Positions 23,211-31,882 of a stretch of 38,453 nt of DNA are shown here, one piece after another; the stretch's first letter is position 1; every line of letters begins with the position of its first letter. The notes beneath the pieces are model-generated. The model was given only the letters and a program-made list of their open reading frames with translations. It was not told the origin of the DNA and did not search any database. Made by a program: the position numbers and the translations under genes. The DNA comes from an uncultured Pseudomonadota bacterium (GTDB lineage Bacteria > Myxococcota_A > UBA796 > UBA9615): contig CALAGR010000366.1 of NCBI GenBank assembly GCA_937891735.1, positions 1-38,453 on the forward strand. Reading direction: 5' to 3'.

Positions 23211-24182
23211 ATGTTGAAGCAGCTGAGTCTGATGGCCGCGCTCTCCTTCGCCGTCCCCTTCGCCGCCCAGGCGGCACCCCCGAGCAGCGACCTGCCCGGT
23301 GGCATCGACGTGGACGACCTCGGCAAGCAGCACGTCAAGAAGGACAAGAAGGACAAGAAGGGCAAGAAGGGCAAGAAGGACGCCGAAGTCGCGACGCCGG
23401 CGCCCCCGCCGCCGGATGGGGACGGCGATGGCGTGATCGACGCTGACGACAAGTGCCCCGCCGAAGCGGAGGACAAGGACGGCTTCGAGGACGCGGACGG
23501 CTGCCCCGACGCGGACAACGACGGAGACGGCGTCGCCGACGCGGACGACAAGTGCCCCGACGAGGCCGAGAACGTGGACGGCTGGGACGACGAGGACGGC
23601 TGCCCGGAGGCCGCTGCGGCGATCACGCCGTTCATGATCAGCGCCACCTTGATGGACGGCACGAAGATCGCCGGCAAGGTCATTCGCATCGTCGCCGAGG
23701 ACGAGGACGAGCCCGACAGCCCCGCCTTCGAGCCGACCAAGCTCAATCTCGTGGTCAATGACGAGGCGGAGTTCGAGACGGACTGGTCCAACGTCAAGTC
23801 CCTGACCTCGGAGAAGGTGAACTTCACCGAGGCGGTGGACTGCTACTCCGAGGGCGTACAGGACCTGGGCGACGCGCCGACCTGGGAGTGCACCCTCAAG
23901 CACCCCACCGTGGTCAAGCTCGTCACCACCGAGCACAAGGGCACCCTGCGCGTGGTCGACCGCAAGATGCATCGGCTGGACTTCAAGATCGACGAGCTCA
24001 CCTGTGAGGGCGAGTCCTGCGAGTCCATCGAGAAGGCCCGGGGCGTGTCCTGGTACCTGTACAAGCTCATTGGCTTCGCGGACTCCGAGGAGGAGAGCGA
24101 GGCCGTCGGCAAGCTCCAGCGAGCGCTCAAGGTCACCCAGAAGACCCAGGTCAAGACCGCGACGTTCAAGCCCGTCGAGTAG
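23211..24182 (+). CDS. Periplasmic TSP3-repeat protein with a lysine-rich segment
   Basis: The 323-residue secreted protein has a signal peptide (cleavage after AQA, about residue 21). A strongly basic segment spans about residues 43-57 (KKDKKDKKGKKGKKD), followed by ATPAPPPP. Two thrombospondin type 3 units (about 69-137) have DGDGDGVIDADDKCP and DNDGDGVADADDKCP, Ca2+-binding loops with Cys pairs. The C-terminal domain (about 140-323) has an SATLMDGTKIAGKV strand motif and four Cys (DCYSE, WECTL, TCEGESCES); no family was recognised. The polybasic patch could bind polyanions such as LPS, nucleic acid or the Asp-rich tethers of neighbouring proteins (inference). It is transcribed with or just before the secreted unknown at 24216. 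Confidence 0.78.
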   Translation: MLKQLSLMAALSFAVPFAAQAAPPSSDLPGGIDVDDLGKQHVKKDKKDKKGKKGKKDAEVATPAPPPPDGDGDGVIDADDKCPAEAEDKDGFEDADGCPDADNDGDGVADADDKCPDEAENVDGWDDEDGCPEAAAAITPFMISATLMDGTKIAGKVIRIVAEDEDEPDSPAFEPTKLNLVVNDEAEFETDWSNVKSLTSEKVNFTEAVDCYSEGVQDLGDAPTWECTLKHPTVVKLVTTEHKGTLRVVDRKMHRLDFKIDELTCEGESCESIEKARGVSWYLYKLIGFADSEEESEAVGKLQRALKVTQKTQVKTATFKPVE

Positions 24183-24215
24183 GCCATCCGCACCGGGGTC
24201 CCACGCCGTTCCCCC

Positions 24216-25124
24216 TTGGGGAGCGCAGTGCTCGGGCTGCTGCTGGGCGTCGTTCTGGCGCCCGCGGCGCGAGCCCAGGACGTCGATCCGCTCGCCGACG
24301 AGGAGGCGTGGAAGGCCGGGGTGACCCGCGAGCTCCTGGACGAGGCGGGGGACGCGCGCACCCAGTGCAACAAGCTCGTCGATGACGTCAATGAGCTGGC
24401 CCGCCACTGGGAGGCGGTGCGGGTGGGCACCATGGACCGGGACACCCTCGCGGGGGTCCTCGGTGACTCGGAGCGACAGTGGGTCGGGCACCGCGGCGGG
24501 TGCGACGTGGCGATCACCCGGCTGCCTGCGGGGGCCATCACCGAGAGCGTCATCACCCGCCAGCGAGAGCAGCTCGTCACGGTCTGGAAGACCCTGAAGG
24601 ACCTCTGCCAGGCCTGGATCGCCGCGGCCGACGCCGACACGATCAGCAAACACGCCCAGCGCTACGCGGCAGAGCTCGCCGCGTACGCAGGCTGGCTGGA
24701 GACCGCGGCGATCTTCTGGGAGGGCGACTACCTGGAGGATGACGTGGTGGCGACCTGCCTCGTGGATGTCCGGGCCGGGGCGCGGGAGCTCGCCCGGGGG
24801 ATCCGCCAGCAGATGGTGGTGCCCCCCGCGGCGCGGGACGCGAGCGCCCTGCAGCGCCTCAACGTGACCCGCACCGGCCTGACCCGGAGCGTCGCGCTGT
24901 GCAGCGATGGAGGCGGGCTGTCACCGCGATCGCTGGTGGAGCTCAGGTTCATCGACGAGCTGCTCGGGTCCTATGTCATCGGCATCGCCGGCCTGATGGC
25001 AGGTGATCCGCAGCAGCTCGAGCAGGCGATGGACAACGAGCAGTCGATCACCGCGCGGCTGATGCAGTGCCGCAAGGAGTACGCCACCGATCCCTCGACC
25101 GTGTCGGCCGCCTGCGCGCCCTGA
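24216..25124 (+). CDS. Secreted helical protein of unknown function
   Basis: The 302-residue product has a Sec signal (VLGLLLGVVLAPAARA, cleavage about residue 20). The mature chain is mostly helical, with paired helices such as QCNKLVDDVNELARHWEAVR and REQLVTVWKTLKDLCQAWI, and it contains seven Cys. No known family was recognised. TTG 24216 is the first usable start after the TSP3 gene's stop (33 bp gap); GTG 24228 would shorten the signal. It probably belongs to the same transcript as the TSP3 protein. The stop abuts the stop of the convergent NorD-like gene in a TGATCA palindrome. Confidence 0.7.
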   Translation: MGSAVLGLLLGVVLAPAARAQDVDPLADEEAWKAGVTRELLDEAGDARTQCNKLVDDVNELARHWEAVRVGTMDRDTLAGVLGDSERQWVGHRGGCDVAITRLPAGAITESVITRQREQLVTVWKTLKDLCQAWIAAADADTISKHAQRYAAELAAYAGWLETAAIFWEGDYLEDDVVATCLVDVRAGARELARGIRQQMVVPPAARDASALQRLNVTRTGLTRSVALCSDGGGLSPRSLVELRFIDELLGSYVIGIAGLMAGDPQQLEQAMDNEQSITARLMQCRKEYATDPSTVSAACAP

Positions 25125-27878
25125 TCAGGTCGTCAGGCGTCGGTAGATGGCGGGCAGCCGGGCCGGCAGCTGCTCCACCGAGTCGATCATCGCGTAGCGC
25201 ACGTCCCCGTACATCTGGCGCAGGTACTCCTCGCCGTGGGGATCGACGGTGATGCAGAACGGATGCACGCGGTGCTCCCGGGCCTCGCGGAGCGCCATGC
25301 GTGTGTCCGCCTGTGCGTAGGCGGCCTGGTACAGATCGCAGCCGCAGTCCAGGGGCTTTCCGTCGCTGAGGAGCACCAGGAGCCGCACCCGCGCGTCCAC
25401 CGCGGCGAGGCGGCGCGTGGCGTGCCTGATGGCGGCGCCGTCGCGGTTCTCCATCCGGTAGTTCATCGCCCCGATGCGGCCCTTGACCTCGTCCCCCCAG
25501 CGCTCGTCGAAGTCCTTGAACACGTCGAACGTGACCATCTGGCGGCCTCGCCCCGAGAACCCGAAGATCCCGTAGCGGTCGCCGAGGGCCTCGAGCGCTT
25601 CGGACATCAAGACCAGCGACTCCTTCTCGACCTCGATCACCGACTTGCCGCCTTCGGCGACCAGCTCCCGGGTGGACGCAGACAGGTCCACCAGGAAGGC
25701 CACCGCCACGTCCCGCTCGCGCCGGACCCGGCGCAGGTACACCCGCCCTTCCCCAGGGCGCCCCAGCCGGGTCTCCACGAGCTCGCCCACCAGGGCGTCC
25801 ATGTCGAGGGCGTCCCCCTGCCGGGCCCGGCGCTCGCGGCCGAGCCCAGTGGGGCGGAGCATCTGGAACTCGCGCCGCAGCTGCGCGACCTTGGCGGCGT
25901 GCTCGTCGAGCACGGAGTCCACGAACCCCGTCGCGCGGCCGCTGGCCCGCCGCTCCCAGACGCTGCACCACCGCGGGCGGTAGTCGCCGATCAGCTCGTC
26001 CCACTCGGGGTAGCGCACGATCTGGACGCCCGCCTCGTCCCCTTCCCCGTTGGGCCGCAGCAGGCTCTGGGAGGGCTGATCGCCCCCTCTCCGCAGCCCC
26101 TCCCGAAACGCCTCGGTGATCGAGCGCTCCAGGGCCGCGTCCGTGAGCTCCGGATCGAGCCGCAGGGCCGCCAGGATCTCCCGCAGGGGGGCGGGAACAC
26201 CCCGCGCGTCCAGGGCCCGCTGGATCCGCGCGGCCCGCTCGGCCAGCTCCTGCTCCCGCACCGCGCTCGCGTCCGGAACGACATCGGCGTGATAGATGCG
26301 CCCTCCCGGCGCCGCAGGCTCCCGGGGGCCGTCCTGGTCACCCGGGCCGGTTTCCCCTCCGAAGACGGACCCGCGCCCCTCGGAGGCCGGCTCCAACGAC
26401 CCCTCGTCGCCCGGCGGCTCCCCCTCGCCGTCGTCTTCGGGCCGCTGTCCTCGAAGGATCGCCAGCGCGGTCAGGGGGCTGGGCGGGGTGTCCGGCAGCG
26501 GCGGATCACCGGGCTCACCCTGCCCGCCGAAGAGCCGGTACAGGGTCACCGCAGCCGAAGCCGAGTCCTGCACCCGCGCGCTGGGGTGCCGCAGCGCCTG
26601 CAACAACCAGGAAGCCTGGCGGTACCGGCTGAAGACCTCCCCTTCGGGCAGGGGCTCTCCGTACCAGAGCCAGCGCGCCAGCAGCTCCAGGGCCTGGTCG
26701 ACCCCCTGGAGCGTGTCGATGTCCGGACGGGCCGACCGGTCCAGCTCCGCCATGTCCTCCATGTCCCGCGCCAGCCCGGGGTACTCGCGCCGGATGCACG
26801 CATCGACCCGCAGGTCCTCGGCGAAGAGGAACACCCGGCGGGCGAGGTCCGGCTCGACAAAGCGCGCCGCGAAGGCCAACACCGGGTTCCCTGCGTCGGC
26901 CGGCTCGTCCCGCTCGCCGCCCTCCAGGACCACGGGATCCAGGCCCGGGACCCCCCGCGGATCCAGCGTGAACGTGCCGAACTCGATGCGGCCGACCTCG
27001 TGGGCGAGCGCGACCTTGTACAGCAGGAAGTTGCGCGCCTGATCTTCGAACCGGTCCAGCCGGGGGGCGAGGTAGACCGTGCGTCCGTCGGTCACCGCGA
27101 TGGCGCGGTCGGGCAACACGAGCGCGTCGGGCAGATCACCGGTGCTTCGGATCTCGACCCGCTGCCCCGCGTGGGCCTCGGCATACAGCTGGAGCACCCG
27201 GGCGACGTCGATGAGGGCGAGGCCTTCGCGCTGGGCGTCCCATGCTTCCTGGCCGAGCCGGGACTCCCGAAGCAGGAACGAGCGCGCCACCGACTCGCTC
27301 CCCCCCGCCAGCGTCAGCGCCTCCTCCAGAAACCCCGCCAACGCCTCCGCCGAGCTCTCCTCCAGCAGCCGGCTGACCGTGGGCAGGGCCGCGAGGCCGA
27401 GCCCCGGGTGGCGTCGGCACAGGTCGGACAGCGCGGTGATGATGCGCAGGCGCGGACCCTTGTCAGGCACCTCGGTGGCGCAGCGGGGCAGGACCCGGGC
27501 GAGTTGACGGGCCAGGGTCCGGTCGGACTGCACGGCCCGCGCCACGGCCTCTCCCACCCACTGCACCGAGTCGGGGTGCAAGCTGGCGAGATCGGGCAGG
27601 TTCTCGGCGAGGTGCGCGGCCGCGGTCCAGTCCTTGCGTGCCACCAGCAGGACCGCGCGGCGAACCACCTGGAACGCGGAGGGGGCGAGCCGGCCCCGGG
27701 CCTCCGCGAGCGCGCGGGTCGCATCGGCGGCGGCCTTTGCGTGTTCGACGGGAGCCTCGCGAATGCGCGTCCGGGCCAGGACCAGCAGCTCCGCGGCGTC
27801 CCCGACGTGCAGGGAGCCCAGGCGTGACCGCAGGCCCCCCTTCTTGCGATCACCGCCGTCGTCGTCGCCGTTGGCCAT
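25125..27878 (-). CDS. NorD/CbbO-like von Willebrand factor A domain protein
   Basis: The 917-residue cytoplasmic protein has a helical, HEAT-like N-terminal half, an acidic low-complexity linker (about 470-530) and a C-terminal vWA domain (about 715-917). The MIDAS motif is intact: VAFLVDLSASTRELV (DxSxS) and LLVLLSDGKP. The RYGIFGFSGRGRQMVTF and NRDGAAIRHATRRL segments are typical of NorD/CbbO. In known systems a CbbQ/NorQ AAA+ hexamer plus this protein remodels a metalloenzyme (nitric oxide reductase or Rubisco). No such target is nearby. The cognate ATPase is the upstream gene, 29 bp away. Start ATG 27878 was chosen over the long upstream extension, which is antisense-like. Confidence 0.9.
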   Translation of the reverse strand: MANGDDDGGDRKKGGLRSRLGSLHVGDAAELLVLARTRIREAPVEHAKAAADATRALAEARGRLAPSAFQVVRRAVLLVARKDWTAAAHLAENLPDLASLHPDSVQWVGEAVARAVQSDRTLARQLARVLPRCATEVPDKGPRLRIITALSDLCRRHPGLGLAALPTVSRLLEESSAEALAGFLEEALTLAGGSESVARSFLLRESRLGQEAWDAQREGLALIDVARVLQLYAEAHAGQRVEIRSTGDLPDALVLPDRAIAVTDGRTVYLAPRLDRFEDQARNFLLYKVALAHEVGRIEFGTFTLDPRGVPGLDPVVLEGGERDEPADAGNPVLAFAARFVEPDLARRVFLFAEDLRVDACIRREYPGLARDMEDMAELDRSARPDIDTLQGVDQALELLARWLWYGEPLPEGEVFSRYRQASWLLQALRHPSARVQDSASAAVTLYRLFGGQGEPGDPPLPDTPPSPLTALAILRGQRPEDDGEGEPPGDEGSLEPASEGRGSVFGGETGPGDQDGPREPAAPGGRIYHADVVPDASAVREQELAERAARIQRALDARGVPAPLREILAALRLDPELTDAALERSITEAFREGLRRGGDQPSQSLLRPNGEGDEAGVQIVRYPEWDELIGDYRPRWCSVWERRASGRATGFVDSVLDEHAAKVAQLRREFQMLRPTGLGRERRARQGDALDMDALVGELVETRLGRPGEGRVYLRRVRRERDVAVAFLVDLSASTRELVAEGGKSVIEVEKESLVLMSEALEALGDRYGIFGFSGRGRQMVTFDVFKDFDERWGDEVKGRIGAMNYRMENRDGAAIRHATRRLAAVDARVRLLVLLSDGKPLDCGCDLYQAAYAQADTRMALREAREHRVHPFCITVDPHGEEYLRQMYGDVRYAMIDSVEQLPARLPAIYRRLTT

Positions 27879-27907
27879 GGGGTGAGGATAGCGTCCCCGC
27901 CGCCGGC

Positions 27908-28729
27908 CTAGAAGAAGTCCCGGATCACCTCGGTCATCGACCGCTGAAGGTCCAGGTCGTCGGAGAGGGGCTCCACGATGGCGGCCCGACACGCCACCGC
28001 GGGGGTCAGGCCACCCTGGATCAGGCGCCCGGCGTAGATGAGGAGCCGCGTGCTGACGCCCTCCTCGAGCCCGTGGTTGCGCAGCTTGCGCACCCGGTGG
28101 GCCACCCGCACGAGCCGCGAGGCGCACTCCTGGGTCACGCCGCCTTCGTGGGCGACGATCTCCGTCTCCAGATCGCGCTCGGGGTAGTCGAAGCTGAGGG
28201 CCACGAAGCGCTGCCTCGTGCTCTGCTTGAGGTCCTTGATCACCGACTGGTAGGACGGGTTGTAGGAGATGACGAGCTGGAACTCCGGGGGCGCCCGGAG
28301 CAGCTCGTTGCGCTTCTCCACGGGCAGGATGCGCCGGTCATCGCTGAGGGGGTGGATCACGACGAGCGTGTCATTTCGGGCTTCGACCACCTCGTCGAGG
28401 TAGCAGATCGCTCCCATGCGCACCGCGGCGGTGAGCGGACCGTCCACCCACTTCGTCTGTCCGTCGACGAACAGATAGCGGCCCACCAGGTCGCTCGCCG
28501 TGAGGTCCTCGTGGCAGGCCACGGTGATGAGGGGGCGGCCCAGCTTGTGGGCCATGTAGCTGACGAAGCGGGTCTTGCCGCAGCCTGTAGGACCCTTGAG
28601 CAGCACCGGGATCGTCTGGACCGCGGCCTGGGTGAACAGCTCCACCTCCTCGCCCGTGGCCCGGTAGTACGGCTCCTCGGTCACCCTCCAGGGCTCGGAG
28701 TTCAAGGCCAGGACGGGGGGCTCCGTCAC
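27908..28729 (-). CDS. NorQ/CbbQ-type AAA+ ATPase (MoxR-related)
   Basis: The 273-residue ATPase has Walker A ([12 protein letters not shown]), the family's [20 protein letters not shown] block, Walker B ([11 protein letters not shown]), sensor 1 ([10 protein letters not shown]) and arginine-finger region [14 protein letters not shown]. It probably forms hexamers that act with the NorD/CbbO-like partner as a metallo-chaperone or activator. The GTG at 28729 overlaps the stop of the M20 gene as GTGA, which argues for translational coupling. Length matches CbbQ/NorQ (about 265-275). Confidence 0.93.
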   Translation of the reverse strand: MTEPPVLALNSEPWRVTEEPYYRATGEEVELFTQAAVQTIPVLLKGPTGCGKTRFVSYMAHKLGRPLITVACHEDLTASDLVGRYLFVDGQTKWVDGPLTAAVRMGAICYLDEVVEARNDTLVVIHPLSDDRRILPVEKRNELLRAPPEFQLVISYNPSYQSVIKDLKQSTRQRFVALSFDYPERDLETEIVAHEGGVTQECASRLVRVAHRVRKLRNHGLEEGVSTRLLIYAGRLIQGGLTPAVACRAAIVEPLSDDLDLQRSMTEVIRDFF

Positions 28730-29859
28730 GTGCAGTGCTCTTCGATGGCGGAGCGGTAGACCTCGGCCGCTTCTTCCAGCGCGTCCAGCTCCACCCACTC
28801 GTCCACCCGGTGCGCCTGCTCGATCCCCCCGGGACCGCAGATCACGGTGCTGGCGCCCAGGTCCGTGAAGAAGGCCCCCTCCGTATAGAAGGGCACGGTG
28901 CCCGGCGCGCGGCCCGTGCGCTCCGCAAGCCAGCGCACGATGGGGGCGTCTTCGGCGGTGGCCAGGGGCACGTCCACCTCCACCCGCTCCATCTCGACGA
29001 CGATCCCGCGCACTCGCCCCGCCGCCGCCCGCGCCGCGGCCTCCACCTCGTCCAGCAGCGCGCTGGGATCCTGGCCCGGCAGGGGCCGGATCTCCACCGT
29101 GAACGCAGCGCGCTCGGGGACCATGTTGCGGGCCGCCCCGCCGTCGAAGAGCCCCACGTTCAGGGTGGTCCAGGGAGGCTGGAGCCGTCCGGTGGGATCC
29201 ACCCGCTGCCGCCACTGGGTGGCCAGGCCCATCAGCGCCTGCACCGCGAGGGCGCCGGCGTGGATCGCGCTGACCCCCTGGTCGGGGTCCGAGCTGTGGC
29301 AAGGCACCCCCCGCAAGTGCACGCGGGCGATGACGTAGCCCTTGTGCTGGGTCACCGGCCGCATTCCCGTGGGCTCGCCGATGATGCAGTGCTCCACCGG
29401 CAGGTCAACGCTCCTGACCAGGTGCTTCGCCCCGAGGCAGCCGATCTCCTCCTGGAAGGTGAACGCGAGGGCCAGCGGCTTGCGCAGCGTCGTCCGGTCC
29501 ACGCGCTCCACCGCACACAGCATCGCTGCGATGGCGCCCTTCATGTCGCACGTCCCCCGCCCGTACAGCCGCCGCGCATCCCGCTCGGGGCGGGTCGTGG
29601 CGCGCATCGTGGCGTCCCAGGGCACGGTGTCTGTGTGCCCGGCGAGGGCCAGCCCCGCGCGCCCCGAGGGCTCTGGACCGAGCCAGGCGAGGATGTTGAC
29701 CTGCTCCGGATCGTCCACCTTGGGGAGCCGTTGCACCCGCGCCCCCAGGGCCTGCAGGTGCTCGGCGAGCAACGCGGCGAAGGCCGCGTTGGGTCGTGCA
29801 GACACCGTGTCCAACGCCACCAGCCGCTCGGTCAGACGGACGGGATCGAGCTTGGGCAA
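28726..29859 (-). CDS. M20 family metallopeptidase, ArgE/DapE-like deacetylase
   Basis: The 377-residue zinc enzyme has all ligands: [11 protein letters not shown] (His and Asp), [14 protein letters not shown] (bridging Asp), [11 protein letters not shown] (catalytic Glu), IIGEPTG (Glu) and [10 protein letters not shown] (His). The bacterial dimerisation lid domain lies between. The motif set is closest to acetylornithine deacetylase (ArgE), which removes acetyl groups in arginine synthesis. DapE or another N-acyl amino acid hydrolase is possible. TTG at 29859 is the best start, 5 bp after the OmpA-like stop; the upstream frame is unlike protein. Placement between OmpA and NorQ is unusual. 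Confidence 0.87.
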   Translation of the reverse strand: MPKLDPVRLTERLVALDTVSARPNAAFAALLAEHLQALGARVQRLPKVDDPEQVNILAWLGPEPSGRAGLALAGHTDTVPWDATMRATTRPERDARRLYGRGTCDMKGAIAAMLCAVERVDRTTLRKPLALAFTFQEEIGCLGAKHLVRSVDLPVEHCIIGEPTGMRPVTQHKGYVIARVHLRGVPCHSSDPDQGVSAIHAGALAVQALMGLATQWRQRVDPTGRLQPPWTTLNVGLFDGGAARNMVPERAAFTVEIRPLPGQDPSALLDEVEAAARAAAGRVRGIVVEMERVEVDVPLATAEDAPIVRWLAERTGRAPGTVPFYTEGAFFTDLGASTVICGPGGIEQAHRVDEWVELDALEEAAEVYRSAIEEHCT

Positions 29860-29864
29860 GGGTG

Positions 29865-31745
29865 CTACTCGCCCCTGCTCTCGGCGGGCAGATCGACGCC
29901 GCGCATCTCGACCTGCGGCTCGGTCTCCAGGATCGTGAACTCCACCCGACGGTTCCGCTCCCGACCCGTCTCCGTCTTGTTCGTGTCGATGGGGCGGGCC
30001 TCGCCGTACCCCACCGCGGTGAGCTTGTCCGGGTCCACGTTCGCCTTGACGAGGTAGCGCAGGATGGCGTTCGCGCGCTTCTCCGACAGGGTCTGGTTGT
30101 ACTTGTCGCTGCCCTTGTCGTCGGTGTGTCCCTCGATGCGCACCTTGAGGATCCGGGGGTTGTCGAGCAGCGTCTGCTTGACCGCCTCGAGGATCGGATA
30201 GGAGCGCTTGAGGATCACGTCCTTGCCGCTGATGAAGAGGATCTTCTCCAGGATGAGGATCTTGCCGTCGCGGACCACGGCCATGACGTCGTCGGGGCAG
30301 CCGTCGTCGTCCTTGAACTTGTTGACGTTCTCGGGCTCGTTGGGACACAGGTCGTCGGCGTCCAGGAAGCCGTCGCCGTCGTTGTCCGGCTCCGCGCAGC
30401 CGTCGATGTCCTGCCAGCCGTCCAGATCCTCGGGGTCCTGGGGGCAGGAGTCTGCTGCGTCCAGGATCCCGTCGCCGTCGTTGTCGGGATCCGGGCAACC
30501 GTCGTCGTCCTGCCAGCCGTCGACGTCCTCGGGCTCGTTGGGGCAGGCGTCCTCTCCATCCAGGAAGTTGTCGGCGTCGTTGTCCGGGTCCGGGCAGCCG
30601 TCCTCGTCCTGCCAGTCGTCCTTGTCCTCGGGATCGTTGGGGCAGCTGTCGAACACGTCCGCGACGCCGTCGAGGTCGTTGTCGATCTCGGGGCACCCGT
30701 CGGCGTCCTCGAACTCATCGAAGTCCTCGGGCTCCTCGGGACACTCGTCCCTCGCGTCGACGATGCCGTCGCCGTCCCGGTCGAAGCTCGGCGCGTAGCT
30801 GACGCCGGCGATCACCCGGAAGGCCGGCGTGCCGATGCCCGTGGTGATGCCCCACCCCACGCCCGCAACCGCGGCCCAGCCGTTCTTGATGTGGATGCGC
30901 GCATCCACCAGGGCCTCCAGGGGGCTGTGCACGATCGCCTTGCCCGCGTAGTCGCCCGTGACGCCGGGGCTGCGGCCGGGGCCGACGATGCCGGTGCCGA
31001 ACAGCTCGATGTTCACGTCGAGCCGGTCCGGCACGACCTTGAAGCCCAGGCCCGCGGAGTACATGAGCTCGTCGTCGGCCGCCACCCGGTCGCCCAGCAG
31101 CTTGTAGCCGGGGTTGCCGAGCTTGAGCCGGTAGCCGATGGAGCCCGCCAGCCGGAACCGCCAGATCACCTTGCTGATCATCGCGTTGGCGCCGAAGGTG
31201 GGCACCCCGGAGGTGAGCAGCAGGTTGGGGTTGCCGGTGGGGAAGGTCACGAACGGCATCACGGCGACGGAGACGAAGTGCTTGTCTTCCCGGAGGAGCC
31301 GGAACCGTCCCTGGACCCACAGGTCGCCGAGCGAGAACACCTGGTCCAGGCTGCCGCCGATGTCGTTGAGCCCATCGCCGGTGCGAGCGAACTGCATGAA
31401 CGCCAGGATGGCGTCGATCTGGACCCAGTCCGCCGGCGCGAACCCGACCCGCGCGTGCCCCGCGAAGAGCCCGTCGATCACCCCGATGTCGCGGCTCTGG
31501 CTCGAGGTCAGCTTCTGCAGCGGCCGGAACGCGAAGTCGAGCTGCACGTCGAACGCGAACTTGAGCTTGGGGAGGATCGTCGCCTCCGGCACCACCAGGA
31601 ACCCATGGTGGTTGCCCGCCGGCAGGTAGCGCTGGGCGTCGAAGCTCGGCGTCGGCTGCGCCTGCGCGGCCGGGGCGCACACCAGGAGGCCGAGGACGAG
31701 GGCCAGCGCGAGTCCCCCAAACCGAGCAGCAGCATTCGAACCCAC
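29865..31745 (-). CDS. OmpA-family outer-membrane protein with five TSP3 calcium repeats
   Basis: The 626-residue protein has a signal peptide (cleavage after AQA, about residue 29). A 30-320 region has beta-barrel character. Five thrombospondin type 3 repeats (about 322-490) are marked by CPEEPED, CPNDPED, CPNEPED, CPQDPED and CPNEPEN, each with DxDxDG Ca2+ loops. The C-terminal OmpA peptidoglycan-binding domain (about 495-612) shows VRIEGHTDDKGSDKYNQTLS and EKRANAIL, with conserved D and R. It should link outer membrane and cell wall. The GTG at 31745 has GGAGG five bases upstream and an extended -10 at 31776. It is the first gene of the four-gene minus operon. Confidence 0.92.
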   Translation of the reverse strand: MGSNAAARFGGLALALVLGLLVCAPAAQAQPTPSFDAQRYLPAGNHHGFLVVPEATILPKLKFAFDVQLDFAFRPLQKLTSSQSRDIGVIDGLFAGHARVGFAPADWVQIDAILAFMQFARTGDGLNDIGGSLDQVFSLGDLWVQGRFRLLREDKHFVSVAVMPFVTFPTGNPNLLLTSGVPTFGANAMISKVIWRFRLAGSIGYRLKLGNPGYKLLGDRVAADDELMYSAGLGFKVVPDRLDVNIELFGTGIVGPGRSPGVTGDYAGKAIVHSPLEALVDARIHIKNGWAAVAGVGWGITTGIGTPAFRVIAGVSYAPSFDRDGDGIVDARDECPEEPEDFDEFEDADGCPEIDNDLDGVADVFDSCPNDPEDKDDWQDEDGCPDPDNDADNFLDGEDACPNEPEDVDGWQDDDGCPDPDNDGDGILDAADSCPQDPEDLDGWQDIDGCAEPDNDGDGFLDADDLCPNEPENVNKFKDDDGCPDDVMAVVRDGKILILEKILFISGKDVILKRSYPILEAVKQTLLDNPRILKVRIEGHTDDKGSDKYNQTLSEKRANAILRYLVKANVDPDKLTAVGYGEARPIDTNKTETGRERNRRVEFTILETEPQVEMRGVDLPAESRGE

Positions 31746-31775
31746 GCAGACCTCCAGATGGACCAGACGGGGCGC

Positions 31776-31784
31776 ATCGTAGCA
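31776..31784 (-). promoter_or_regulatory. Extended -10 of the ompA-M20-norQ-norD operon
   Basis: The minus strand reads TGC TACGAT about 30 nt before GTG 31745, with GGAGG in the leader. No -35 consensus is visible at 17 bp. Confidence 0.55.
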
Positions 31785-31882
31785 AGCCCACAGCGGACCG
31801 CCTCAGTCTGACTCTTCGTACGGGATCCCAGGATCGTCAGTCACTTGCCGCCCGGTGGTGGACAACGGGGCCCGCCGGTGCG

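Noticed and set aside
25236-27827. Long plus-strand open frame opposite the NorD-like gene
   Set aside because: Low-complexity Arg/Pro/His composition with no signal or motif; the minus strand carries a clear vWA protein.
28730-29302. Extension of the NorQ-like frame upstream of GTG 28729
   Set aside because: It runs antisense-like through the M20 enzyme in a different frame, with no domain; Walker A spacing already fits CbbQ from GTG 28729.
29796-31811. Long plus-strand open frame opposite the OmpA-TSP3 gene
   Set aside because: The valine-rich repeats are a reverse reading of the Asp-rich TSP3 codons (GAC read as GTC); there is no start signal.
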